From: an uncultured Spirochaetia bacterium | GTDB lineage: Bacteria > Spirochaetota > Spirochaetia > JABEVK01 | Direction of reading: 5' to 3' | Length of the DNA stretch: 64,000 nt | Assembly (NCBI GenBank): GCA_937960645.1 | Contig: CALGPJ010000006.1 | Location: 1-64,000, forward strand | Translations under genes and position numbers: made by a program | Shown: positions 1 to 7,179 of the stretch, in pieces | Position numbering within the stretch: the first letter of the stretch is position 1 | Layout of the letters: each line of letters opens with the position of its first letter | Notes under the pieces: generated by a model | Told to the model about the DNA's origin: nothing | What the model saw: only the letters and a program-made list of their open reading frames with translations | Databases searched by the model: none

Positions 1-297
1 GAGGCTGATTTCCATGTTTAATTGAAATCGTTCCTGGGGCTGGATGGGGGGAAATCGGGGATCGCGAGTGGCGCTGGCCAGGGTGTTTTTCCGCAGATCG
101 TCGCGAAGCGGCTCCACAGCCTCGAGGCTGCCGATGCAGCCTCGAAGCTGGCCATGCTTCTTGAAAGTCACAAAACTAGCACCGGGTTTCTCGAGGAAGT
201 CGTGGTCGGGAGGATACAGAACCCTTTCCAGACCCCAATGAAAAAACAGGACGTTCCGACACCAGTTCCAGCAAATGTCCCATTCTAGTGGTGTCAT
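1..297 (-). CDS. AMMECR1-domain protein (AmmeMemoRadiSam component A), 3' part outside window
   Basis: The frame reads unbroken from an ATG at 297 to the left edge (99 codons), so only the N-terminal part is present. It carries the AMMECR1 family signature: a run reading FVTFKK, then LRGCIGSLEA at about residues 55-64, followed by a stretch ending RDPRFPPI. AMMECR1 is a conserved family of unknown biochemical role. In bacteria it is often encoded with a MEMO protein and a radical SAM enzyme, exactly as here. Its ATG overlaps the TGA of the MEMO gene (ATGA), so the two are probably translationally coupled. Family assignment is firm; function is unknown. Confidence 0.9.
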   Translation of the reverse strand, partial: MTPLEWDICWNWCRNVLFFHWGLERVLYPPDHDFLEKPGASFVTFKKHGQLRGCIGSLEAVEPLRDDLRKNTLASATRDPRFPPIQPQERFQLNMEISL

Positions 298-1073
298 ACA
301 GCAACCGCCGAAGCGTAACCGACCACGCGGGTGAGATCGCCGCTGACCTGTCCGCTGTGGTGGTAGGCCAGGACCTGAATTTGGCTCTTTTTCAACTGGG
401 CCAATCGACCCAGAAGCCGCAGGGCTCCCAGGCCGCAGGCCGAGTCGGATGGGGCCAGGTCAGGCCTTCCCTTTTCGAGAAGATCCAGGAGTTCTCGATC
501 TTTTTTTTCAGCGGCCGAAGCACTCAGGTAATGACTGAGATCCGTGGATATGACGATGAGGTCGTTGTCTCCCAGGAGCTCGGCCAGTCTCTCGGCTTCC
601 TCCTCGGCCTCCGGGCTTCCATGGATCGCGGTGACGATTTTGGCCCCGGGATGGAGGAGGCCGACCCAGGGGATGATGACCTCCAGGCAATGTTCCGGAA
701 GGTGGGGGACAGAGTTTTTGCGCCAATTCTTGAGCGCGAGCAGCCGATCCGCGAATTCCTGATCCTGATCATAAATCCCCAAAGGAGTTTCCCAGCCAGG
801 GTGTTCGTCGATCACCCATCCCGAAAAACGTTCATAATGGGAAGGACCCACAAAAAGAATGCGGTCGTAGTGATAATTTTGGGTCTGAATCCAGCTCAGG
901 GCAGCCAAATCCAGACAGTAGTACCAACCCGCATGGGGGCAGACAATGGCCCAGGGTTTTTGATGGACCAGCCGGGAAGCCTTCTCGATTTCCCGGACCA
1001 TCCAGGCTCGGGCCTCGCTCTCACGTCCCGGGTAAAAGCGGTTGGCGACTGCCATGGGGCGCACGGTGTTCAT
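294..1073 (-). CDS. MEMO family protein (AmmeMemoRadiSam component B)
   Basis: This 259-residue protein matches the MEMO family, which shares its fold with LigB-type extradiol dioxygenases and has a metal site of three His and one Cys. The expected landmarks are present in order: a start region reading RFYPG, PHAGW with its His, GPSHYERF, EHCLEV, STDLSHY, and a Cys in SACGLG. Human MEMO1 binds metal through equivalent residues; the bacterial substrate is unknown. The ATG overlaps the stop of the radical SAM gene by 4 nt, and its own stop overlaps the AMMECR1 start. All three are probably one mRNA. Confidence 0.9.
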   Translation of the reverse strand: MNTVRPMAVANRFYPGRESEARAWMVREIEKASRLVHQKPWAIVCPHAGWYYCLDLAALSWIQTQNYHYDRILFVGPSHYERFSGWVIDEHPGWETPLGIYDQDQEFADRLLALKNWRKNSVPHLPEHCLEVIIPWVGLLHPGAKIVTAIHGSPEAEEEAERLAELLGDNDLIVISTDLSHYLSASAAEKKDRELLDLLEKGRPDLAPSDSACGLGALRLLGRLAQLKKSQIQVLAYHHSGQVSGDLTRVVGYASAVAV

Positions 1074-1948
1074 CGGTTCAACCTCACATTTCCGAGTACG
1101 ACATCACGAAATCCGCACCCCTGGGCGATGGTCTGAAGCCTCTTCAAGGTGTCCAGGGGGGTCGGAGGAGCCTCGGTGTAAAGGTAGGCGGGGTGGTAGG
1201 CGCTCAGATGCCAGACCACATCGGTTCCCAGCCTTTGGGCGAGGACCCGAGAAAAATTTTGGAAACTTTCGGCATCGTCATTGTAGCCGGGTATCACCAG
1301 GGTGGTGATCTCGACGTGGACGTCATTTTGAATCCAAAGCTCGAGGGTTTTCAGCAGTTCTTCGAGGTCACCCCCGAGTTTTCGGTAGGAGGCCGAGTCG
1401 TAGGTCTTGACGTCCACGTTCGTGGCATCCATATATCCGAGGAGGTAGCCTCGGGACTTATTTGTAAGGTTTCCGTTGGTTACCAAAACCGTTTTCAAAC
1501 CTGCGTTGTGCGCCTCGGCAAAACAGTCACGGACAAACTCCAGGCTCACTGTGGGTTCCGAGTAAGTGAAGCTGAAACTTGGACAACCCGAGGCCCTGGC
1601 TTTTTGAATGACCTGGGCGGGACTTTGTTCCTCTACGGTGTCGACAAGTCCGGCGTTGAGAAGGAAGTAGTTTTGGCACCAGGGACATCTCAGGCTGCAA
1701 CCCGGGGTGGCGACACTGTAGGTCAGGGTCCCGGGAAGAAAACGGCTGAGCGGCTTTTTCTCGATGGGGTCGATGGCTGAGCTGACGATCCTGCCATAGC
1801 TCGTGGAGTAAATGCCGTCATCCTGGGCGCTGCGGACCCCGCAAATTCCTTTCTGGCCCGACCTGAGGGTGCATTTTCGGGTGCAGACCTCGCATCGGTA
1901 CACTCCGGAATCGAGTTCGACGAACAGCTCGGGATCTGCTCTTTTCAT
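1070..1948 (-). CDS. AmmeMemoRadiSam-type radical SAM enzyme, C-terminally short
   Basis: This radical SAM protein resembles pyruvate-formate-lyase activating enzymes. An N-terminal Cys cluster (CEVCTRKC, then GICG) precedes the SAM-cluster motif CSLRCPWC near residue 87, and later FTYSEPT and VTNGN match this subfamily. Neighbours place it in the AmmeMemoRadiSam group. As I recall the family, members are about 330-350 residues and end with a second Cys motif after GNV; this one stops at 292 residues just after GNV. The start could also be TTG at 1951. An extended -10 element lies 8 nt upstream of the ATG. The modified substrate is unknown. Confidence 0.87.
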   Translation of the reverse strand: MKRADPELFVELDSGVYRCEVCTRKCTLRSGQKGICGVRSAQDDGIYSTSYGRIVSSAIDPIEKKPLSRFLPGTLTYSVATPGCSLRCPWCQNYFLLNAGLVDTVEEQSPAQVIQKARASGCPSFSFTYSEPTVSLEFVRDCFAEAHNAGLKTVLVTNGNLTNKSRGYLLGYMDATNVDVKTYDSASYRKLGGDLEELLKTLELWIQNDVHVEITTLVIPGYNDDAESFQNFSRVLAQRLGTDVVWHLSAYHPAYLYTEAPPTPLDTLKRLQTIAQGCGFRDVVLGNVRLNR

Positions 1949-1956
1949 CAACCTCT

Positions 1957-1965
1957 ATTTTACCA
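1957..1965 (-). promoter_or_regulatory. Extended -10 promoter candidate for the radical SAM operon
   Basis: On the minus strand the sequence reads TGGTAAAAT, a TGn-extended -10. No convincing -35 lies 16-18 bp upstream. The -10 ends 8 nt before the ATG at 1948, which would put the transcript start within a base or two of the start codon. Confidence 0.45.
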
Positions 1966-1969
1966 CCGA

Positions 1970-1998
1970 TTGCCAAACAACGAAAGCTTGAGTATGTT
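1970..1998 (+). promoter_or_regulatory. Sigma-70-type promoter for the PUR-domain gene
   Basis: TTGCCA (1970-1975), a 17-bp spacer, then TATGTT (1993-1998). The expected start near 2005 sits just before a strong AAGGAG ribosome binding site (2006-2011), giving a short leader to the ATG at 2019. Confidence 0.55.
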
Positions 1999-2018
1999 CG
2001 CAAAGAAGGAGTGTTGCG

Positions 2019-2270
2019 ATGGGTTTAAGGGGAGAAGTTTTTTCAACCAGGGTTATCGCCGGGGGACGCACCTACTTTTTCAATGTAAAAGAAAACAGGC
2101 ACGGGGATTTATATCTCAACCTCGTGGAAAGCAAGTTTCAGGAAGAAGGCGGGGGTTTCGAGAGGCGCAGCATCCTGGTGTTCGAGGAGGATCTGAGTCT
2201 GTTCCTGGAAGGACTGCAGAGCGCCGTGGACTTTCTCAAGAATCGGGAAGGATCTTCCTCAAAAAGCTGA
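2019..2270 (+). CDS. PUR-domain DNA/RNA-binding protein (DUF3276 / BpuR-like)
   Basis: An 83-residue protein made of one PUR repeat: RGEVFSTRVIAGGRTYFFNV near the N-terminus, then YLNLVESK and a C-terminal FEEDLSLFLEGL. Single-repeat PUR proteins dimerise and bind single- or double-stranded nucleic acid; the Borrelia homologue BpuR binds DNA and RNA and affects gene expression. The start is set by AAGGAG 7 nt upstream of the ATG. The 3' end overlaps the convergent rnhB gene by 35 bp. The PUR-rnhB-smc neighbourhood matches what I recall in Borrelia. A nucleoid-associated or post-transcriptional role is inferred. Confidence 0.9.
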   Translation: MGLRGEVFSTRVIAGGRTYFFNVKENRHGDLYLNLVESKFQEEGGGFERRSILVFEEDLSLFLEGLQSAVDFLKNREGSSSKS

Positions 2271-2850
2271 GCCGATGTTGCTTGCCGGGACCGTAACGAC
2301 GGAGCAGCTCTCGGTGCCTCGAGGTCCCGTAACCTTTGTGCCGTTCGAATTCGAAAACGGGTTCGATCATAGCCCACCTTTCCATGTAACGGTCTCGTGC
2401 CTGCTTGGCCAGGATACTCGCAGCGCCGATTTCCAAAACCATGCCGTCGCCTCCGATCACGCAGGAGCAAGGGTGGGTCAATGGAGGCAGTCGATTACCA
2501 TCGATGAGCACCCTTTGGATTTGGATGCCCGGAAACTGAAAAAAAAGATGCTCGAGGGCCCGCTGCATCGCGCGAAAGGTAGCCTGCAGGATGTTGACTC
2601 GATCGATTTCTCTTGCAGTAGCCGATCCGATTCCCCAGGCCAGGGCTCGATCTTTGATGATGCGCTCGGCCTTTGCCCTTGAAGCGGGACTCATTTTTTT
2701 ACTGTCCCGGGCAAACTCAGGCGGAAAGTTTTTCGGAAGGATCACGCAGGCGGCATATACTGGTCCGGCAAGGGGACCGCGCCCGGCCTCGTCGATGCCG
2801 GCAATCGCCCCTTTGCTTGCAGTTTTTTCCATGCTGTTATAGAGTGCCAT
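2236..2850 (-). CDS. rnhB: Ribonuclease HII
   Basis: A 204-residue RNase HII, which nicks RNA-DNA hybrids and removes misincorporated ribonucleotides. The catalytic region GIDEAGRGPLAGPV starts near residue 18, and RVLIDGN and SILAKQARD supply further conserved acidic and structural residues. Length is typical. An alternative ATG at 2832 would remove the first six residues. The gene is divergent from smc (29 bp between start codons) and its 3' end overlaps the PUR-domain gene tail to tail. Confidence 0.96.
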   Translation of the reverse strand: MALYNSMEKTASKGAIAGIDEAGRGPLAGPVYAACVILPKNFPPEFARDSKKMSPASRAKAERIIKDRALAWGIGSATAREIDRVNILQATFRAMQRALEHLFFQFPGIQIQRVLIDGNRLPPLTHPCSCVIGGDGMVLEIGAASILAKQARDRYMERWAMIEPVFEFERHKGYGTSRHRELLRRYGPGKQHRLSFLRKILPDS

Positions 2851-2879
2851 AAAGAGGGAGTTCCTTCCAGGGGTTCACG

Positions 2880-5651
2880 TTGTTACTACGCAGTATCGAG
2901 CTTTTCGGTTTCAAGTCTTTTCCCGAACGCACGCGAATCGAGTTTGTCGGAGGGGTTTCAGCCATCCTCGGACCGAACGGTTGCGGCAAGAGCAACATCG
3001 TGGACGCGGTCAAGTGGGTGTTGGGAGAGCAGAGCCACAAGAGCTTGCGCGCCGACAGTATGGAAGACGTGATTTTCAATGGCACGGAGAACCGGAAACC
3101 TCTCAACTGGTGCGAGGTCATCCTCACTCTGAGCAATGAGAAAGGGATCCTGGATCTCGATCTGCCCGAGATCACCGTGGGGCGGCGTCTGTTTCGAAAT
3201 GGGGAGAGCGAGTACACCATCAACAAGAACCCTGTCAAGCTCCGGGATGTGCGCGACCTCTTCATGGATACCGGAGTGGGTAAGAGCGCGTACTCGATCA
3301 TGGAACAGGGCAGGATCGATCAAATCCTGAGCAACAAGCCGGAAGAAAGGCGTTACATCTTCGAGGAAGCCGCCGGTATCACGCGATACAAGTCACGCAG
3401 CCAGGAGGCCGAGCGCAAACTCGAACTTACGGAAGAAAATCTTCGCCAGGTCGAGGGCATCCTCGGGGAAGTCAAGAGGAGCTACGATACGCTCAAGGCC
3501 CAGGCATCAAAAACGGAAAAATACCGGGAGCTTCGCTCCCAGGTTTTTCAATTGGAACAACGCATCGCCCAGCACCGGCTCCATGGATTTTTAGAAAAGG
3601 AAACCCAGGTTCAGAAAAGGCTGAAAACTCTCGAGAATCGACGCAACGAACTGAAATCAAATCTGCAACAGCTCAATCAGGATATGGGTGAAGGGCTCGC
3701 TGGGGTGGAAAAATGGGAAAATGACCTGAAAGAGATTCAAAGAAAGATCCACGACCTCGAGCTGGAACGCAGCAAACTGCATGCTCAAGCCAGTGTGCTC
3801 CAGGAAAGGACGGTGACCCTCGAAAACCAAATCCAGCGCACCCAGGCCGAAATGCGTCGTTCCGAAGAGATGACGTCGAACATCGAAAGCCAACTCGATG
3901 AGGTTCGTCGGGAGATCGAAAAAATCGAAAAGGATATGCTCGAAGATCAAAGAAACATCACCGCCTTCCAGGAGAGGTTGAAGGCCAAACTCGACAGCAT
4001 CGATCAATATAACATCGAAGAGGCCCGGTTGGCCCAGCAGGAAACGGAGATTCAAGAAGCGATTCGGCAAGCGACCGTCCGTTTGGCTGCACTGACCGAC
4101 GACCTCATTCGGGTGATCGATCAGGAAGTTGCCGCAGATCCCGAGCTTTGGAACTCGCTCAACACCTGGCTTGGCGAATTGAACACGGACCTGGAGACCT
4201 TGTACCGAACAGTTCAGGCAAAAAAAACCATGATCGAAGATCTGCGCCGAACCTCGGATCAAATGGACATCGATCAGATCCTGAAACAGTGGCAGGAGGT
4301 TTTCGAGCCAATCGAGGGTGTTGTCGCTAAATTCAAACGCCTGTATAAAACGGTGCCGAACCTTTTGGGTGAGCTGTTTAGCCCACAGGGGAGTCTCTGG
4401 CAAAAACGTCATCAGGACCAAAATCTCCGCGACCTACACGATCAGCTGACCCAAAAACGGCAAATGCGCGCCGAATTGGTCGAGACGAGGACCTCGGCTC
4501 AGGAGCAGGTCCGTCAATGGGAGAAGACCCTCGAAGAACTGAAAATCAACCAGGCTCGTCAAGAATCCTTTTTACGCACCAGGTTGGACGATGCAAAACG
4601 CCTGGAATCCCAAATCGAACAGATCAAAAAAAATGTTCATATTTTGAACGAAAGCCTCAGAACGGATCTGACGAAACGCGAGGATTTTGAGATTGAGAAA
4701 AAAACATTGCATGAGAAGCAACAAAAGTTGCTGCAACAGGAAGACGAATTACGCGCTCACCAGGAAGACCTGCGGCAAAAAATCCATCAGCAAAATCACA
4801 GCCTCGCGGATAAGGAAAATATCCAGAAGGCCCTTTTTCAGGAATTGAATGGGGTACAGGATCAGGTCGAAAAGCTCGCTCGGGAACTCGGCGAGGTCCA
4901 GGCGGACGCCCGCTCGCTGCGGGAAAACTTCAAGGAACGGCACGGAATAGTTTTGGAAAGCGGGCCCAGTCCCGACGAAGACCTCGAACAGCTCAGGCTA
5001 ACCTTGAACCGTCTGAAGGAAGAGCAGAAATCTCTGGGCCAGGTCAACCTCATGGCCCCGGAAGAGTTCAAGGAGGTGTGTCAGCGTTACGAGTTCCTGC
5101 TTCAGCAAATCAACGACCTCAGGGAGGCCCGCGAGGACCTCAGGACGGTGGTAACGGAAATCCAAAAGGAAGCGTCACGGCTCTTCCTCCAGTCTTTTCG
5201 AGAAATCCAGAAGAATTTCCACGAAATTTTCCGCCGGCTTTTTGGTGGTGGTCGTGCGGAACTTCGTCTGACCGACGAACACAACGCCCTGGATGCCGGG
5301 GTGGAGCTATATTGCCAGCCACCGGGGAAAAAACTGGAAAGCCTCTCCCTTTTGAGCGGTGGAGAAAAAAGCCTCACTGCCGTGGCCCTTCTTTTTGCGG
5401 TCTACATGGTTCGTCCCTCTCCTTTTTGTATCCTTGACGAAATCGATGCCGCCCTGGACGAAAGCAATGTTGGCCGCTTCATCACCATGCTCAAGGAGTT
5501 TTCTGCAGTCAGCCAATTTGTGGTCATCACGCACAATAAAAGGACTGTCACCGGTGCTTCGACCCTGATCGGGGTCACCATGGAAGAGTCAGGTGTCAGC
5601 AAGGTGTTGACTATCAGGCTGGGACAGGGCCAGAACGGGAGGGAAGAGTGA
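2880..5651 (+). CDS. smc: Chromosome segregation ATPase SMC, short, no recognisable hinge
   Basis: Walker A (GPNGCGKSN, residues 31-39) and the N-terminal head are canonical, as are the signature LLSGGEKSL near 823 and Walker B CILDEIDAALD near 850. Between them lie two coiled-coil arms. At 923 residues it is about 250 shorter than usual bacterial SMC, and the centre (about 400-510) lacks an obvious glycine-rich hinge. Spirochaete SMCs are, as I recall, often short. The partners scpA and scpB are at the other end of the window. The start is TTG with AGGGG upstream, giving the standard LLRSIELFGFKSF beginning. Confidence 0.95.
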   Translation: MLLRSIELFGFKSFPERTRIEFVGGVSAILGPNGCGKSNIVDAVKWVLGEQSHKSLRADSMEDVIFNGTENRKPLNWCEVILTLSNEKGILDLDLPEITVGRRLFRNGESEYTINKNPVKLRDVRDLFMDTGVGKSAYSIMEQGRIDQILSNKPEERRYIFEEAAGITRYKSRSQEAERKLELTEENLRQVEGILGEVKRSYDTLKAQASKTEKYRELRSQVFQLEQRIAQHRLHGFLEKETQVQKRLKTLENRRNELKSNLQQLNQDMGEGLAGVEKWENDLKEIQRKIHDLELERSKLHAQASVLQERTVTLENQIQRTQAEMRRSEEMTSNIESQLDEVRREIEKIEKDMLEDQRNITAFQERLKAKLDSIDQYNIEEARLAQQETEIQEAIRQATVRLAALTDDLIRVIDQEVAADPELWNSLNTWLGELNTDLETLYRTVQAKKTMIEDLRRTSDQMDIDQILKQWQEVFEPIEGVVAKFKRLYKTVPNLLGELFSPQGSLWQKRHQDQNLRDLHDQLTQKRQMRAELVETRTSAQEQVRQWEKTLEELKINQARQESFLRTRLDDAKRLESQIEQIKKNVHILNESLRTDLTKREDFEIEKKTLHEKQQKLLQQEDELRAHQEDLRQKIHQQNHSLADKENIQKALFQELNGVQDQVEKLARELGEVQADARSLRENFKERHGIVLESGPSPDEDLEQLRLTLNRLKEEQKSLGQVNLMAPEEFKEVCQRYEFLLQQINDLREAREDLRTVVTEIQKEASRLFLQSFREIQKNFHEIFRRLFGGGRAELRLTDEHNALDAGVELYCQPPGKKLESLSLLSGGEKSLTAVALLFAVYMVRPSPFCILDEIDAALDESNVGRFITMLKEFSAVSQFVVITHNKRTVTGASTLIGVTMEESGVSKVLTIRLGQGQNGREE

Positions 5652-6034
5652 AATTCAAGCTGAGTCCCGATGAAATTCAACGAGGCATCCTGATTCTTGT
5701 GGTGGGCGCCCTGCTGGGTGTCGTCATTGGATTGTTGAATTATTGCGATTCCCGAGCCAACACCGAACCCAGAGCTCGTTTACCCGATTACAACCCATTC
5801 AGGACCGGTGTTCCGCCCCTGATCGATACCCCGGCCCAGTACTCGGACTTCATCTTCAGTTTGAGTGGGTTGCCCAGATTCCTTCCCCCATGGCTTCCCC
5901 TGTTAAAATCCGAAAATGTTTTGGGTGCGGATTCCCTGAACATCGAGTGGGAGCTGCTGGGAAACCCCTTAGACCTCTACACCGAGGATCAGGAGCTCGA
6001 AAGAGCTTTAGATGAGGTTTTAATCAACAGATAA
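5648..6034 (+). CDS. Hypothetical single-pass membrane protein
   Basis: A 128-residue protein with one hydrophobic segment at about residues 12-31 and a hydrophilic, proline-rich remainder predicted to be periplasmic. I recognise no family. The GTG start overlaps the smc TGA (GTGA), so it is probably translated by coupling from smc. Whether it has any role in chromosome segregation cannot be told from sequence. Confidence 0.7.
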   Translation: MKFKLSPDEIQRGILILVVGALLGVVIGLLNYCDSRANTEPRARLPDYNPFRTGVPPLIDTPAQYSDFIFSLSGLPRFLPPWLPLLKSENVLGADSLNIEWELLGNPLDLYTEDQELERALDEVLINR

Positions 6035-6035
6035 T
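6007..6035 (+). promoter_or_regulatory. Promoter candidate immediately before the 6042 gene
   Basis: TTTAGA (6007-6012), 17-bp spacer, GATAAT (6030-6035), then only 6 nt to the ATG at 6042. The promoter lies inside the end of the upstream gene. No Shine-Dalgarno is visible, so a leaderless message is possible. Confidence 0.4.
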
Positions 6036-6041
6036 AGAATT

Positions 6042-7142
6042 ATGGTGCTCGTTTTGTTTTTCATCGCGACTGTTCTTTCCGCACAGGATGCGCCGACGGC
6101 CAGCCCGGGTGTCAACCTTCCTCTGGAACTTAGAAGCCGCCTCGATCCGCAGCCTCAGTTGTTGCCGCCACAGACTCCCGTTCCCGAGACCGTGCAAGAA
6201 GAGAGACGAGAGGCAGAATCGAGCTCCCCCTTGACCAACGCCCCCGTGCGAAGTTTTACCCTTCGAACCGGAGAGACTCTCAACGTATTTTTCGAAGGGG
6301 AGGGGTGGATTTATGAAAACTCCGGTCCTGAACTGGGAACTCCCGTTCGTGAACGAACATCGGGTGGAACCCGGTTTCGTTTTCAGCCAAAATCGGCAGG
6401 AACTTTTCGTGTCGTCTTTCAACGCCAGGATCCCGTTCAGGGCCGCATCCTTTATCAAACGGTTCGGCTCGATGTTCGTGACAATACCCCACCGGAAATG
6501 GGATCGGGCAATACCCAAAATCCCCCACCGGCGCTTTCCCATTTGGAGGCTCTGCGGCAACAGGCCCGGCGCCTGTATTCGTTGGGGCAATTCTCCCAAC
6601 TCTATCGACTTTTAGGAAACAGCCCCTCGAGTGGCGATTCTTCGCTGGTCGAGCTCAAGGCCCTGGCCGCCGAGGGTCTGGGGAGATCTCAGGAAGCCCT
6701 GGAACTGTGGCGGCGTGCCGTCGATGCTTCCAACGCCGAGGAAAAGCAGGACACCCTGGTCAAGTCACTGATGGCGGCGGTTCGGCTCCGGGATGGACTG
6801 AGGTTGGTCGAGTTTTGGACCCTCTACGAGACGAGCTTGTCCCAGACAAGGCCGCCCACCCTTTCCGAGGATGACTTCTGGTCCCTCGTTGCCGCCTTAT
6901 CCGAAAAAGCTCCCGCTCTAGTTCCGTCGATCCTGGGACTTTGGGAGGATTGGTATCCCGACGGTCGCGGCAGGGACAAGTGGCACTATTTCATGGCTCG
7001 GTGGCTGGAACAGGAAAAGAAAGATTACCGGGAAGCCCTCCGCCATTACAACCAGGTGATGGACCACCCCCTGAGTCCCTATCACCGGATTGCCTCGGAA
7101 CGCTCGGCCAACCTCAGGCAGCGCCTTTACCTCATTCGTTGA
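6042..7142 (+). CDS. Secreted TPR-type protein of unknown function
   Basis: A 366-residue protein with a short signal peptide (about residues 1-14, ending LSAQ), a proline-rich linker, then a beta-rich module at about 70-145 (from RSFTLRTGETLNVFF to QTVRLDVRD). The C-terminal half is helical with tetratricopeptide-like pairs such as ARRLYSLGQFSQLYRLLG and YREALRHYNQVM. It is probably periplasmic. No family recognised. It lies 7 nt after the preceding gene and just before ffh, and seems part of an envelope pair inserted between smc and ffh. Confidence 0.8.
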   Translation: MVLVLFFIATVLSAQDAPTASPGVNLPLELRSRLDPQPQLLPPQTPVPETVQEERREAESSSPLTNAPVRSFTLRTGETLNVFFEGEGWIYENSGPELGTPVRERTSGGTRFRFQPKSAGTFRVVFQRQDPVQGRILYQTVRLDVRDNTPPEMGSGNTQNPPPALSHLEALRQQARRLYSLGQFSQLYRLLGNSPSSGDSSLVELKALAAEGLGRSQEALELWRRAVDASNAEEKQDTLVKSLMAAVRLRDGLRLVEFWTLYETSLSQTRPPTLSEDDFWSLVAALSEKAPALVPSILGLWEDWYPDGRGRDKWHYFMARWLEQEKKDYREALRHYNQVMDHPLSPYHRIASERSANLRQRLYLIR

Positions 7143-7167
7143 CAGATAGATGCTTTTGCGGTAGAAA
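7139..7167 (+). promoter_or_regulatory. Promoter candidate for the ffh operon
   Basis: TTGACA (7139-7144) overlaps the stop of the preceding gene, followed after 17 bp by TAGAAA (7162-7167). The expected start near 7174 leaves about 6 nt before the ffh ATG at 7180, and no Shine-Dalgarno is present there. Confidence 0.45.
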
Positions 7168-7179
7168 GTCTAGTTAACC

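Noticed and set aside
121..150. 8-bp hairpin GAGGCTGC/GCAGCCTC
   Set aside because: It lies in the codons for the conserved GCIGSLEA motif of AMMECR1 and is short; most likely coincidental.
288..1136. Long plus-strand open frame
   Set aside because: It is antisense to the MEMO gene, which has clear family motifs; the plus-strand protein has none.
1193..1780. Plus-strand open frame of 195 codons
   Set aside because: Antisense to the radical SAM gene, with no motifs or ribosome binding site.
3657..4421. Minus-strand open frame of 254 codons inside smc
   Set aside because: Mirror of the coiled-coil coding sequence; composition explained by the sense strand.
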